Made by a program: the position numbers and the translations under genes. Of a stretch of DNA of 64,000 nt, positions 44,172 to 54,490 are shown one piece after another (position 1 is the stretch's first letter; every line of letters starts with the position of its first letter). The notes under the pieces were generated by a model. It was not told the origin of the DNA. It saw nothing but the letters and a program-made list of their open reading frames with translations, and ran no database searches. The stretch is from Curtobacterium sp. MCPF17_052 (lineage in GTDB: Bacteria; Actinomycetota; Actinomycetes; Actinomycetales; Microbacteriaceae). The stretch is from positions 67,991-131,990 of the forward strand of contig NZ_QKSD01000012.1 in NCBI RefSeq assembly GCF_003234085.1, read 5' to 3'.

Positions 44172-46100
44172 TCAGGCGACGGGCAGGAACACCCGCATCG
44201 TGGACGGCCCGCGGTTGCCCCACGTCGCGTACGGCACGAGCCGGACCGTCTCCGGCTCGGTCTCCTGCACGTCGGGGTCGCCGTACGGCAGCGGCCCGAC
44301 ACGGTGCACCGTGCGCTGGCGCACCCGCATGCGCACGGCGTCCGGTCCGTCGTCGAGCGGGTCCGACCCGGCGTGCACCACGACGTCGCCGACGTCCCGG
44401 CCGAGGTCCGTGGACTCCAGGGCGTACACGAGCGGGCCGCGCTCGACCGCGACCGTGCCGCGGACCGCGTCGATCCGCGGGTCCGGCACCGTGAGCCGAG
44501 CGGCGACCGGCACCGTGAGGGTCACGCGGTCCCCGACGGCGAACGTCCGCACGACGGTGACGGTGTCCTCCCCGTGGACGGACCGGGTGCCGTCCGACCG
44601 GGCGCCGTCGACCGACCGGGCGCCGTCGGGGGCCTCGAGGACGGCCTCCGACGCCCAGGACGGCACCCGGAGGCGCAACGCCACCGGGGTCCCGCTCGCC
44701 GCGGTCGCCTCGATCGAGACGGTCCCGTCGGCCGGCCACCCCGAGCGCACCCGGAACGCGGCCGTCGCACCGCCCGGCAGGGTGGTGTCGACGTCGTAGT
44801 CGCCGTACTGGTGCAGCTGCAGGCCGTCGTCGGTCATCGTCGCGAAGACCGACTCGACGCTGGCCAGCGTCCGGGCCAGGTTCGTCGGGCAGCACGAGAC
44901 CTCGAACCAGGGCGCCCGGAGGCTCGACAGCGCCCGCGCGCTGAGGTCGTCCTCCAGCGGGACCGCACCCTCCACCCGCTGGTGCATGGTGTTGGCGTAG
45001 AAGAACGCCCGTCCGTCCTCGCGCGGTGCGACCATCACCGCGTTGTACAGGGTCCGCTCGATCAGGTCCGCGTACTTCGGCTCCCCCGTCTCGAGCAGCA
45101 GGCGCCAGGACACCATGTTCGACGCGATCGCCGCGCAGGTCTCGCCGTACTCGCGGTCCGGCGGCAGCTCGAAGTCGGCGCCGAACGACTCGTCCTGGTG
45201 GTGCGACCCCATCGCCCCGGTCAGGTAGGTGCGGGTCGCCACGGTGTTCGCCCACTGCCGTTCGACGGCCGCGACGAGTTCGGCGTCGCCGGTCTCCACC
45301 GCGACGTCGACCGCGCCGGCCGCCAGGTACATCGCCCGGACGGCGTGCCCGCGCCAGACGCCCGCCTGGCGCACCGGCAGGTCGTCCTGGAAGTACTCCG
45401 GTCCGAACGCGATCGGGCCGAGCAGCCCGTTCCCCCGGCGGTCGACGAACAACTGCGCCAGCCGGACGTACCGGTGGTCGCCGGTCGCCCGACCCAGCTC
45501 GACGAGCGCCGGTTCGATCTCCGGGTGGCCGCACACCGCCTCCCGTCCGCCGTCCCCGAACACCCCGACCAGGTGGTCGGCGACGCGGACGGCCACGTCG
45601 ACCAGTCGGCCGCTGCCGGCGGTGCGCAGTCGCGCGACGGCGGCCTGGATGAGGTGCCCCATGCAGTAGAGCTCGTGGCCCCATTCGAGGTCGGACCAGC
45701 GCGGACGCTGCCAGGGGCGACCGAACGCGGTGTGCAGGTAGCCGTCGTCGTCCTGTGCGGCGGCGACCCGGTCGACGAGCCGCTCGTACCGCTCGGTGAG
45801 CTCCGGGTCCCCGGTGCGTCCGAGCTCCCACGCCATCGCCTCGAGCAGCTTGTAGACCTCGGAGTCGACGAACTCGATGCCGGCGTGCGTGAACTCGACG
45901 CCGGTCGCGGCACCGTCGAAGTTGCCGACCCAGCCGATCCGCTCGATCCAGTCCTCGCAGTGCCGCAGGACGACGCTCCCGTTGCGCTCCTGCCACTCGC
46001 CCCAGTAGCCGCCGGTGAGCCGCAGCGCACCGTGCGGCAGCGGGCGGAGCCGGGAGGTCGAGGGCGATACCGGGCCGGTCGAGGGAGACGTCGTCGTCAT
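44172..46100 (-). CDS. GH127 beta-L-arabinofuranosidase
   Basis: A 642-residue glycoside hydrolase family 127 (DUF1680) enzyme. The zinc-thiolate site is complete: E320 and C322 in YGETC, C393 and C394 in SCCPTN, with the acid/base glutamate E304 in HHQDESF; the 16-residue spacing from E304 to E320 equals that in HypBA1 (E322, E338). It releases L-arabinose from beta-arabinofuranosyl chains such as hydroxyproline-linked oligosaccharides. No signal peptide, so it works on imported oligosaccharides. TAGCCT 6 bases before the ATG predicts a leaderless message. Confidence 0.9.
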   Translation of the reverse strand: MTTTSPSTGPVSPSTSRLRPLPHGALRLTGGYWGEWQERNGSVVLRHCEDWIERIGWVGNFDGAATGVEFTHAGIEFVDSEVYKLLEAMAWELGRTGDPELTERYERLVDRVAAAQDDDGYLHTAFGRPWQRPRWSDLEWGHELYCMGHLIQAAVARLRTAGSGRLVDVAVRVADHLVGVFGDGGREAVCGHPEIEPALVELGRATGDHRYVRLAQLFVDRRGNGLLGPIAFGPEYFQDDLPVRQAGVWRGHAVRAMYLAAGAVDVAVETGDAELVAAVERQWANTVATRTYLTGAMGSHHQDESFGADFELPPDREYGETCAAIASNMVSWRLLLETGEPKYADLIERTLYNAVMVAPREDGRAFFYANTMHQRVEGAVPLEDDLSARALSSLRAPWFEVSCCPTNLARTLASVESVFATMTDDGLQLHQYGDYDVDTTLPGGATAAFRVRSGWPADGTVSIEATAASGTPVALRLRVPSWASEAVLEAPDGARSVDGARSDGTRSVHGEDTVTVVRTFAVGDRVTLTVPVAARLTVPDPRIDAVRGTVAVERGPLVYALESTDLGRDVGDVVVHAGSDPLDDGPDAVRMRVRQRTVHRVGPLPYGDPDVQETEPETVRLVPYATWGNRGPSTMRVFLPVA

Positions 46101-46147
46101 GGCGAGAGGCTACGCCGGGCGGCGCTGAGCCCTGCCGAGCAGGGCGA

Positions 46148-47206
46148 CTACGCCGAGCGCCGCACCACCAGCTCGGGCTGCAGGAGCGCGTCGTCGTGCA
46201 GCCCGCCCTCGAGCAGCGCCCGCGCCGAGGCGAGGACCCGCTCCCCCATCGCCTGGAAGTCCTGCCGCACGGTGGTGAGCGGCGGTGTGAAGTGCGCGGC
46301 CTCCGGCACGTCGTCGAAGCCGATGACGGCGATGTCGTCCGGCACGCGGAGTCCTTCTTCCGCGAAGGCGTGCAGGACGCCGAGCGCCATCTGGTCGTTG
46401 CCCGCGAACACGGCGTCGACCGTCGCGGCGTCCATCGCGCGGCCGGCCGCGAACCCGCTGGCCGGCGTCCAGTCCCCCTCGTACACGACCGGCGTCAGAC
46501 CCCGGGCACGCATGGTCCGCTCGTAGGTCGCACGGCGGACCTCGGCCTCCTGCGAGACCGTCGGCCCGGCGATGTGCACGATCCGACGGTGGCCGAGGTC
46601 GAACAGGTGCTGCAACGCCAGGGTCGCACCGGCCGCCTGGTCGATGGCGACCGCGGAGATCGTCGCCCCGCCGCTCCCGGGCACGACCAGATCGGTCGGC
46701 AGGGCGTCCCGTTGCACCGCGTTCGCGACGACGACGGGCACCGTGACCGGCAGTGTCAGCGACGCGAGGGCGTCGAGCACCCGGTTGTCGGCGGCGACGA
46801 GGACCACGGCGGCGACGTCCTGCGCCAGCAGCGTGGACAGCGCCTCGGACAGGTCGAGGGGCTTCGGGTCGTCCGGCAGCGTCGAGAGCAGCACGTGGTA
46901 CCCCGCGGTCCGGGCAGCACGCTCGAAACCGATCGCGGTGCTCGACGGTCCGTAGAGCGCATCGCCCGCGCTGACCAGGCCGAGGGCGCGGCTCCGTCCG
47001 CCGGCGAGTGCCCGCGCAGCAGCCCGGGGTCGGTACCCGAGGGCGGTGACGGCGTCGGTGACCTTCGTCCGGAACTGCTCCCGGACAGTGGGGTCCCCGT
47101 TGATCACACGGGAGACGGTCTGGTGGGAGACGCCCGCACGCTCGGCGACGTCGAAGATCGTCGGGGCCTTGCGTCCCCTGCCGTTCGGCGTCGCGGTCGT
47201 CGTCAT
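46148..47206 (-). CDS. LacI-family regulator of the arabinose region
   Basis: A 352-residue repressor: helix-turn-helix at about 13-38 (PTIFDVAERAGVSHQTVSRVING) with hinge helix PRAAARALAGG, and a periplasmic-binding-protein-like domain with VFAGNDQMALGVLHAFAEEGLRVPDDIAVIGFDDVPEAAHFTPPLTTVRQ. The GTGAGCGCTCAC sites at araB and at the divergent importer fit a LacI-family operator with central CG, so it probably represses both until arabinose is present. ATG chosen because TACGGT lies 6 bases upstream (leaderless pattern). Confidence 0.9.
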   Translation of the reverse strand: MTTTATPNGRGRKAPTIFDVAERAGVSHQTVSRVINGDPTVREQFRTKVTDAVTALGYRPRAAARALAGGRSRALGLVSAGDALYGPSSTAIGFERAARTAGYHVLLSTLPDDPKPLDLSEALSTLLAQDVAAVVLVAADNRVLDALASLTLPVTVPVVVANAVQRDALPTDLVVPGSGGATISAVAIDQAAGATLALQHLFDLGHRRIVHIAGPTVSQEAEVRRATYERTMRARGLTPVVYEGDWTPASGFAAGRAMDAATVDAVFAGNDQMALGVLHAFAEEGLRVPDDIAVIGFDDVPEAAHFTPPLTTVRQDFQAMGERVLASARALLEGGLHDDALLQPELVVRRSA

Positions 47207-47212
47207 CCGGTC

Positions 47213-47307
47213 ACCGTACCGCGACACCAGTTCGGGGACGCGACATCCCGATCTGGTCTCGACGAGTTGACACGACCCCACGGAGACCACATGATGTGAG
47301 CGCTCAC
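47213..47307. promoter_or_regulatory. lacI / chvE divergent promoter region
   Basis: Plus strand: -35 TTGACA (47267-47272), 17-bp spacer, -10 CATGAT (47290-47295), then operator GTGAGCGCTCAC (47296-47307) over the start point of the importer operon. Minus strand: TACGGT (47213-47218) before the regulator ATG. An 11-bp inverted repeat with one mismatch (47226-47236 and 47247-47257) covers the regulator -35 region and may be another binding site. Confidence 0.75.
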
Positions 47308-47391
47308 TTGGAGCATCACATCCCCAGCGGGACACAGCAGCCCCGCACCTGAACGCGTCGATGCCGACGCGAGAGGAACAGAGGTACTTCG

Positions 47392-48522
47392 ATGAAGAAG
47401 CGCAGGATCGTCGCGGGCGTCGCAGCCCTCGGCCTCGCTCTCTCCCTGGCCGCTTGCTCCGGCGGCGGTCGCTCGGCGACCGGCGACGCCGGCGGCAGCA
47501 CCGACAACAAGGGCGCCCTCGTCGGCGTCGCGATGCCCACCAAGGTGTCCGAGCGCTGGATCAAGGACGGCAACGCCGTCAAGAGCGACCTCGAGAAGGC
47601 CGGCTACAAGGTCGACCTCGAGTACGCGGACAACAAGATCCCGCAGCAGGTCCAGCAGGTGAGCAACATGATCACCAAGGGTGCGAAGGTCCTCATCGTC
47701 GCTTCGATCGACGGCGGCTCGCTCTCCGACCAGCTCGACGCCGCAGCCAAGGCCGGCATCAAGGTGATCTCCTACGACCGCCTGCTCACGGGCAACAAGA
47801 ACGTCGACTACTACGTCTCGTTCGACAACTACAAGGTGGGCGTCGACCAGGCGAACTCGCTCCTCACCGGTCTCGGCCTCCTCGACGAGGACGGCAAGAA
47901 GACCGACGAGAAGGGTCCGTTCAACATCGAGGTCTTCGCCGGCTCGCCCGACGACAACAACGCCACGTTCTTCTTCAACGGCGCGATGGACACCCTCAAG
48001 CCCTACCTCGAGGACGGCACGCTGAAGATCGGCTCCGGCCAGGACGGCTTCACCCAGGCCGCGACGCAGCAGTGGGACCCGGCGAAGGCCCAGTCCCGCA
48101 TGCAGAACCTGGTCGCCAAGTCCTACTCCGGCGGCACCAAGCTCGACGGCGTCCTCTCGCCCTACGACGGCATGTCGATCGGCATCATCTCGGCCCTGCA
48201 GGGCGCCGGCTTCGGTTCCGGCGACCGCCCGCTCCCGACCATCACCGGTCAGGACGCCGAGGCCGCCTCGGTGAAGTCGATCGTCGACGGTCAGCAGTAC
48301 TCGACCATCTACAAGGACACGCGTCAGCTGGCCGAGAAGTCGGCGAGCATGGCCGAGGACCTGCTGTCGGGCAAGAAGCCCGAGGTCAACGACACCAAGA
48401 CCTACGACAACAAGGTCAAGGTCGTCCCGACGTACCTGTTCCAGCCGACGGTCGTCACGAAGGACAACTACGAGAAGGTCCTGATCGACTCGGGCTACTA
48501 CACCGAGGCCGACCTCAAGTAG
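47392..48522 (+). CDS. chvE: ChvE-type monosaccharide-binding lipoprotein
   Basis: A 376-residue sugar-binding protein of the multiple-monosaccharide (ChvE) group. Lipoprotein signal MKKRRIVAGVAALGLALSLAACSGGG with lipobox LAAC (Cys near 22), then GVAMPTKVSERWIKDGNAVKSDLEKAGY, VIVASIDGGSLSDQLDAAAKAGIKVISYDRLL and VEVFAGSPDDNNA-like segment. ChvE binds arabinose, galactose, glucose and xylose; with the ara operon and shared operator, L-arabinose is the likely ligand. GAGAGGAACAGAGG precedes the ATG. Confidence 0.9.
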   Translation: MKKRRIVAGVAALGLALSLAACSGGGRSATGDAGGSTDNKGALVGVAMPTKVSERWIKDGNAVKSDLEKAGYKVDLEYADNKIPQQVQQVSNMITKGAKVLIVASIDGGSLSDQLDAAAKAGIKVISYDRLLTGNKNVDYYVSFDNYKVGVDQANSLLTGLGLLDEDGKKTDEKGPFNIEVFAGSPDDNNATFFFNGAMDTLKPYLEDGTLKIGSGQDGFTQAATQQWDPAKAQSRMQNLVAKSYSGGTKLDGVLSPYDGMSIGIISALQGAGFGSGDRPLPTITGQDAEAASVKSIVDGQQYSTIYKDTRQLAEKSASMAEDLLSGKKPEVNDTKTYDNKVKVVPTYLFQPTVVTKDNYEKVLIDSGYYTEADLK

Positions 48523-48541
48523 TCGCAACCCCCTGACGGAC

Positions 48542-48577
48542 CGGGAGGCGCGGTGCACGCCCGCACCGCGCCTCCCG
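48542..48577 (+). terminator. Intercistronic hairpin after chvE
   Basis: Perfect 15-bp stem (48542-48556 with 48563-48577), 6-base loop, then TCCTGTTT. It lies between the binding-protein and ATPase genes and would keep binding-protein mRNA in excess. The stem contains CGGGAGGCGCGG. Confidence 0.7.
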
Positions 48578-48632
48578 TCCTGTTTCCCCTCCACTCGCGC
48601 GCCGTCCCGGCGCCCCAACGGAAGGCGGTCCC

Positions 48633-50169
<1,537 letters not shown>

Positions 50170-50183
<14 letters not shown>

Positions 50184-51351
50184 GTCCGCCGCCAGCTACC
50201 TCACCGGGCAGCTCCGACAGATCGGCCTGTTCATCGCGCTGATCGTCATCGTCATCTTCTTCCAGGTGACGACGAACGGCATCACGCTGGCCCCGATCAA
50301 CGTCTCGAACCTGATCGTCCAGAACAGCTACATCCTGATCCTCGCGATCGGCATGGTGATGGTGATCATCGCCGGCCACATCGACCTCTCCGTCGGTTCG
50401 GTCGTCGCGTTCACCGGAGCCATGGCCGGCGTCATGATCACCCAGTGGGGCATCCCCTGGCCGATCGCCGTCGTCCTCTGCCTGGTCCTCGGCGCGCTCG
50501 TCGGTGCGTGGCAGGGCTTCTGGATCGCCTACTTCGGGATCCCGGCGTTCATCGTGACCCTGGCGGGCATGCTCGCCTTCCGCGGTGCCGCCCAGATCGC
50601 CCTGCAGAACCAGCAGATCTCGCCGTTCCCGGACGGCTTCCGCTCGCTCGGCTCTGGCTTCCTGCCCTCCTTCGGCACCTCGGGCTACGAGCCGCTGACG
50701 ATGGTCCTGGGGCTCGCCGCCGCGGCGATCCTCGTGATCACCGGGTTCCGCGGTCGTGCGACCCGTCGCAAGTACCAGCTCGAGGACGAGCCCTTCGCCT
50801 GGTTCATCACCAAGATGGTGTTCACCGTCGCGCTGGTCATCTTCATCGCGCTGCTGCTCGCCAGCTACAACGGCACCCCGATCGTCCTCGTGATCCTCGG
50901 CGTCCTGGTCATCGTGTACTCGATGGTCATGCGCAGCGCGGTCTTCGGTCGACACATCTACGCGATCGGCGGCAACCCGCTCGCCGCGCAGCTGTCCGGC
51001 GTCAAGACGAAGCGCGTCACGTTCCTGCTCTTCGTCAACATGGGTGTCATCTCGGCCCTGGCCGGCGTGGTCTTCACGGGGCAGCTCAACCTGGCCTCCC
51101 CGAGCGCGGGCAACGGCTTCGAGCTCGACGCCATCGCGGCCGTGTTCATCGGTGGCGCTGCGGTCACCGGCGGCATCGGCACGGTGCCGGGTGCGATCGT
51201 CGGTGGTCTCATCATCGGTCTGCTCAACAACGGCATGTCGATCCTCGGTGTCGGGTCCGAGTTCCAGCAGCTCATCAAGGGCTTGGTGCTCCTGGCCGCC
51301 GTCGCGTTCGACGTCTTCAACAAGCGCCGCGCGGCCAGCAGCCGCAAGTAG
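50170..51351 (+). CDS. gguB: Monosaccharide ABC importer permease (GguB/MmsB)
   Basis: A 393-residue permease of the RbsC class with about ten helices. Key parts: [22 protein letters not shown], the [24 protein letters not shown] cytoplasmic loop with [39 protein letters not shown] and [27 protein letters not shown]. It completes the ChvE/GguAB importer. A 22-bp hairpin follows the stop. Confidence 0.92.
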
Positions 51352-51378
51352 GACGGGGTCGGTCGTACGACCGGGCCC

Positions 51379-51427
51379 CGAAAGCGACAGATCTCCGTCG
51401 GAACTCGACGGAGATCTGTCGCTTTCG
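51379..51427. terminator. 22-bp perfect hairpin between convergent genes
   Basis: Arms 51379-51400 and 51406-51427, loop GAACT, between gguB (+) and the amylase gene (-). The core CGAAAGCGACAGATC is shared with the hairpin at 4884-4940. Confidence 0.75.
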
Positions 51428-51481
51428 CGTTGCGGTCGCGGGCTGCGGCTGGGGCGCTGCGGGCTGCGGTCGCGGGCGGCG

Positions 51482-52858
51482 TCAGCGGGACAGGACGGCC
51501 CAACCGGCGGCCGGGAGGCGCAGGGTCCCGTCGCGCAGTTCCCCCGCGCCCGCCTCGAGCCGCGTCGCGTCGGCTGCGGGCAGGACCACCGGTTCGGGCG
51601 AGAGGTTCAGGGCGGTGACCACGGCCTCCCGGTCGGTCGCCGTGCGGAGGACGAGCGCCGTGTTGTCCAGGTGGACCACGTCGGTGTGAGCGCGGTGCAG
51701 CCACGGGTGCCGACGACGGAGTGCGACGAGCGCCTGGTGGGCGTGCAGCACCTCGGCCGCCGTGCCGGTGACCTCCGTCGGACCGGCGGGGAAGGCCGGA
51801 CGCACGGCGTCGTCACCGCCCTCGCGTTCCTCCTTGACCCCGGCCCAGGCGAACTCGTCGCCCGCGTAGACCGACGGGGTGCCGGCCACCGTGAAGAGGA
51901 CCGCGATCGCGTGTCCGACGAACCCCTCCCCCACGGCCGAGGCGATCCGCGTCACGTCGTGGTTGCCGACGAACGTGCTCGGGGCGAACGTCGCCAGCAG
52001 CTCGTCGTGCCGTTCGATCGCGTGCGCCAGCTCGTAGCAGTTGCGATCCGCGATGCCGTGCCAGATGCCCTGCCAGAGCTCGTACTGGGTGGTGGAGTCC
52101 ATCGTCGACGCCAGCACGATCGCGGCGGTGTCGCCGTGGATGACCTCGCCGGAGAACCACGCCTCGGGGAAGCGCTCCCGCACGCGCGGCAGCACGCGCG
52201 CCCAGAACGCCGGCGGGACCGCGTAGGCGGCATCGAGCCGCCATCCGTCGATGCCGCGCTCGAGCCAGTACGTCATGACCTGGACGACCAGGTCCTCGGT
52301 CGCCGACGAGGAGTGGTCGAGCGCCACCAGGATGTCGTGCCCCTCGAACGAACCGACCGGCACCGGCTGCCCGGGCTGCCAGCCGCCCCAGTCGACGGCG
52401 AACAGCGGAGCGGTCTCGGCGTCCGGGCCCTGCTCGGCGAGTGCCCGGAAGGCCGGGTGCTTGCGCCCGACGTGGTTGAAGACGCCGTCGAGCAGGACCC
52501 GGATGCCGCGTTCTCGAGCTGCGGCCACCAGACGGTCGAAGTCGGCGTCGTCGCCCAGGCGCGGGTCGATCCGGAAGTGGTCGACGGTGTCGTAGCCGTG
52601 CGTCGAGCTCGCGAACACCGGCCCGAGCAGCAGCCCGTTGAGCCCGAGGTCGACGACGTGGTCGAGCCAACCCTCGAGGTGCCCCAGGCGGTGCTCGACG
52701 GGACGGTGCTCGACAGCGCTGTCGGGGTTGTTGCTCGGGCGGATCTCCGCGCCGACGAAGCCGAGCGGGTAGACGTGCCACCACATCACGTGCTCGACCC
52801 AGGCGGGCTCCCCTGTCCTGGTCGTCGGCTCCGGGGTGCGGTCGGCGTCGTGGTCCAT
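51482..52858 (-). CDS. Alpha-amylase-family glycosidase (GH13)
   Basis: A 458-residue GH13 enzyme with the TIM-barrel motifs: LLDGVFNHVG, nucleophile D209 in GWRLDA, acid/base E238 in WFSGEVIHG and D301 in FVGNHD, then GTPSVYAGDEFAWAG. A short beta-sandwich domain closes the C-terminus (TALNLSPEPVVLPA). No signal peptide, so it is cytoplasmic; closest in shape to cyclomaltodextrinase or maltogenic enzymes, exact specificity unknown. It is alone, convergent with gguB, and not joined to the arabinose operon. Confidence 0.85.
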   Translation of the reverse strand: MDHDADRTPEPTTRTGEPAWVEHVMWWHVYPLGFVGAEIRPSNNPDSAVEHRPVEHRLGHLEGWLDHVVDLGLNGLLLGPVFASSTHGYDTVDHFRIDPRLGDDADFDRLVAAARERGIRVLLDGVFNHVGRKHPAFRALAEQGPDAETAPLFAVDWGGWQPGQPVPVGSFEGHDILVALDHSSSATEDLVVQVMTYWLERGIDGWRLDAAYAVPPAFWARVLPRVRERFPEAWFSGEVIHGDTAAIVLASTMDSTTQYELWQGIWHGIADRNCYELAHAIERHDELLATFAPSTFVGNHDVTRIASAVGEGFVGHAIAVLFTVAGTPSVYAGDEFAWAGVKEEREGGDDAVRPAFPAGPTEVTGTAAEVLHAHQALVALRRRHPWLHRAHTDVVHLDNTALVLRTATDREAVVTALNLSPEPVVLPAADATRLEAGAGELRDGTLRLPAAGWAVLSR

Positions 52859-52950
52859 CCCTGCATGCTGCCAGCCGGCCCTGGTCGGAACCGCCGATCG
52901 GGGTACCGCCAGCCTGGATGCGCGTCGGTGGCGGGGACGATCATGGGCGC

Positions 52951-53349
52951 ATGGGACGAGCGATCCGCACCGAGGACGACGCACGCCGGCTCGATGCCGC
53001 GCACGCTGAACGCACCTGCGCATCCTGCGGCCGGCGGATGCCCGGATCGGCGGATCCGGACACGAAGTGGTGCTCCGACGCCTGCCGTCGGCACAAGCTG
53101 GACGACACCGACCGGACGCTCGAGCGCACCATCGACGGGCTGCTCGACGCCCGGGCCGCCACGTCGAGCATCTGCCCGTCGGACGCCGCGCGGGCGATCG
53201 GCGGCGAGGACTGGCGTGACCTGATGGAACCGGCGCGCCGAGCCGCTCGACGCATGGTCGCCCGTGGCGAGGTCGAGATCACCCAGGGCGGGAACGTCAT
53301 CGACCCGTCCACCGCCAAGGGGCCGATCCGGATCCGACGCCCGCGCTGA
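52951..53349 (+). CDS. DUF3253 protein with N-terminal zinc knuckle
   Basis: A 132-residue protein. Residues 20-45 hold a four-cysteine motif (CASCGRRM...KWCSDACRRHKLD), like small zinc ribbons of the DUF2256 type; residues 55-130 match DUF3253, a winged-helix-like domain (ICPSDAARAIGGEDWRDLMEPARRAARRMVARGEVEITQGG). Likely nucleic-acid binding by fold; function unknown. ATG at 52951 follows GATCAT with a 6-base gap, similar to the leaderless pattern; an in-frame ATG at 52918 is the alternative. Confidence 0.7.
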   Translation: MGRAIRTEDDARRLDAAHAERTCASCGRRMPGSADPDTKWCSDACRRHKLDDTDRTLERTIDGLLDARAATSSICPSDAARAIGGEDWRDLMEPARRAARRMVARGEVEITQGGNVIDPSTAKGPIRIRRPR

Positions 53350-53436
53350 GCGACCTGTCTGGACCGCCGCTCGGGATCGTCGGGGTACAGCACGATCGAC
53401 CCTGCCGTGAGCCCGACCGACGCCATCGTGGATCGG

Positions 53437-53847
53437 TCAGCGGCTCGGGTCGGTCTTCTGCCGCATCGTGACGATGAGGCGTTCGAGCGCGAGCACGAGA
53501 CGACTCGTCTGCTCGCGGGTCACGCGAGCAGACGAGTACTGGAAGTTCGTCTTCTCGTCGGTCAGGCGTTTGAGTTGGTTGCCTGGCTGTCGGTCAGGTG
53601 AGCAAGCCGTGTCGAGCAGGCGTCGGGCCTGCGCGTGGTCCTCGCCGACGTGGTGCTGCCCGAGGACGGCCCCGCAGATCGCATCGGCCGCCGCGATACC
53701 GCCGAGGACGGCGTTCGAACCGGCTGCCTTCCAGTCGGCATGCGAAGTCGAGCCGGCACAGAGAACCGCTACCTCGTAGTACGCCTCAGCCTCGTCTCGT
53801 CGCATCCGGACTGCTGTCGCATCCATCACGCGCGTCCGGAGGGGCAT
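53437..53847 (-). CDS. HEPN-like protein of a MNT/HEPN pair
   Basis: A 136-residue helical protein with RMRRDEAEAYYEVAVLCAG and VLGGIAAADAICGAVLGQHHVGEDHAQARRLLD, the latter like actinobacterial HEPN-type proteins next to nucleotidyltransferases. The catalytic R-x4-6-H motif of RNase HEPN toxins is not seen, so toxin activity is doubtful; a substrate- or partner-binding role is possible. Its ATG overlaps the stop of the nucleotidyltransferase gene by two bases (TGATG), which fixes the start and couples the two. Convergent with the DUF3253 gene. Confidence 0.6.
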   Translation of the reverse strand: MPLRTRVMDATAVRMRRDEAEAYYEVAVLCAGSTSHADWKAAGSNAVLGGIAAADAICGAVLGQHHVGEDHAQARRLLDTACSPDRQPGNQLKRLTDEKTNFQYSSARVTREQTSRLVLALERLIVTMRQKTDPSR

Positions 53848-54440
53848 CAGACGAGCGATCGGATGTCGGACCCGTACACGGTGTGCGCGTCGGCGCGCCA
53901 CGAGCCCACGAGTGGATCCCCTTCGGCGGCGAACCGTTCGAGGTCAGCACGAGTGACGTCGAAGACCTGGCAGTCGTTGCCGGTCCAGCGCTGCACGAGA
54001 TCGCCGAGACGGACGACCACATCGACGTTCGTCTCCGCCGCGAACACCACGAGCAGGTCGACGTCCGATTCGTCGGTGGCCGTTCCCCGGGCGAGCGATC
54101 CGAAGATCGACACGGACAACACGTCGACTTCGCTCCCCGCGATGAAGTCGTGGATGCGGCGCTCCAGTTCCGTTCGCGCGCCGAGCACGAGCTCGACTGC
54201 TGGCCACAGCAGGTGCTCGCGGTTGACCTGGTAGGCGGAGTGCTGCAGACCGCGCTCCACACGCACGAGTCCGGAGTGCTCGAGCTTGTCGAGTGCACGC
54301 TTGATGCCGGTGTGCTGTGCCGCCCCAGCGACCCTGGCGACCTGGCGTCCAGTCATGGCCGCGTCAGTACGAGCGAGGACGCGGAGTGCGTCGGCCTGTG
54401 TGGGGCCGACGAGCGTGGCGAGGGGAGCGGCGAGTTGCAT
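53847..54440 (-). CDS. HTH plus minimal nucleotidyltransferase (MNT antitoxin-like)
   Basis: A 197-residue protein joining a winged helix-turn-helix (about 15-72: QADALRVLARTDAAMTGRQVARVAGAAQHTGIKRALDKLEHSGLVRVE) to a polymerase-beta-type nucleotidyltransferase with GSLARG at 114-119 and metal aspartates D126 and D128 in SDVDLL. Such proteins serve as antitoxins that AMPylate HEPN toxins (established for MntA/HepT). The HTH and the palindrome array at its own promoter suggest autoregulation. TACACT lies 6 bases before the ATG (leaderless pattern). Confidence 0.75.
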   Translation of the reverse strand: MQLAAPLATLVGPTQADALRVLARTDAAMTGRQVARVAGAAQHTGIKRALDKLEHSGLVRVERGLQHSAYQVNREHLLWPAVELVLGARTELERRIHDFIAGSEVDVLSVSIFGSLARGTATDESDVDLLVVFAAETNVDVVVRLGDLVQRWTGNDCQVFDVTRADLERFAAEGDPLVGSWRADAHTVYGSDIRSLV

Positions 54441-54446
54441 TCGCCC

Positions 54447-54489
54447 AGTGTACCGCAGATCGGTACACGTGTACACAAACCGTGTACAC
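54447..54489 (-). promoter_or_regulatory. Palindrome array at the MNT/HEPN promoter
   Basis: GTGTACC/GGTACAC inverted repeat (54448-54454 and 54462-54468) overlaps the -10 box TACACT (54447-54452 read on the minus strand), followed by two copies of the 8-bp palindrome GTGTACAC at 54469-54476 and 54482-54489. Five GTAC cores occur within 42 bases. Confidence 0.7.
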
Positions 54490-54490
54490 G

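Noticed and set aside
53437..53847. Calling the HEPN-like protein an active RNase toxin
   Set aside because: The R-x4-6-H catalytic motif is not visible, so only the pair architecture is claimed.
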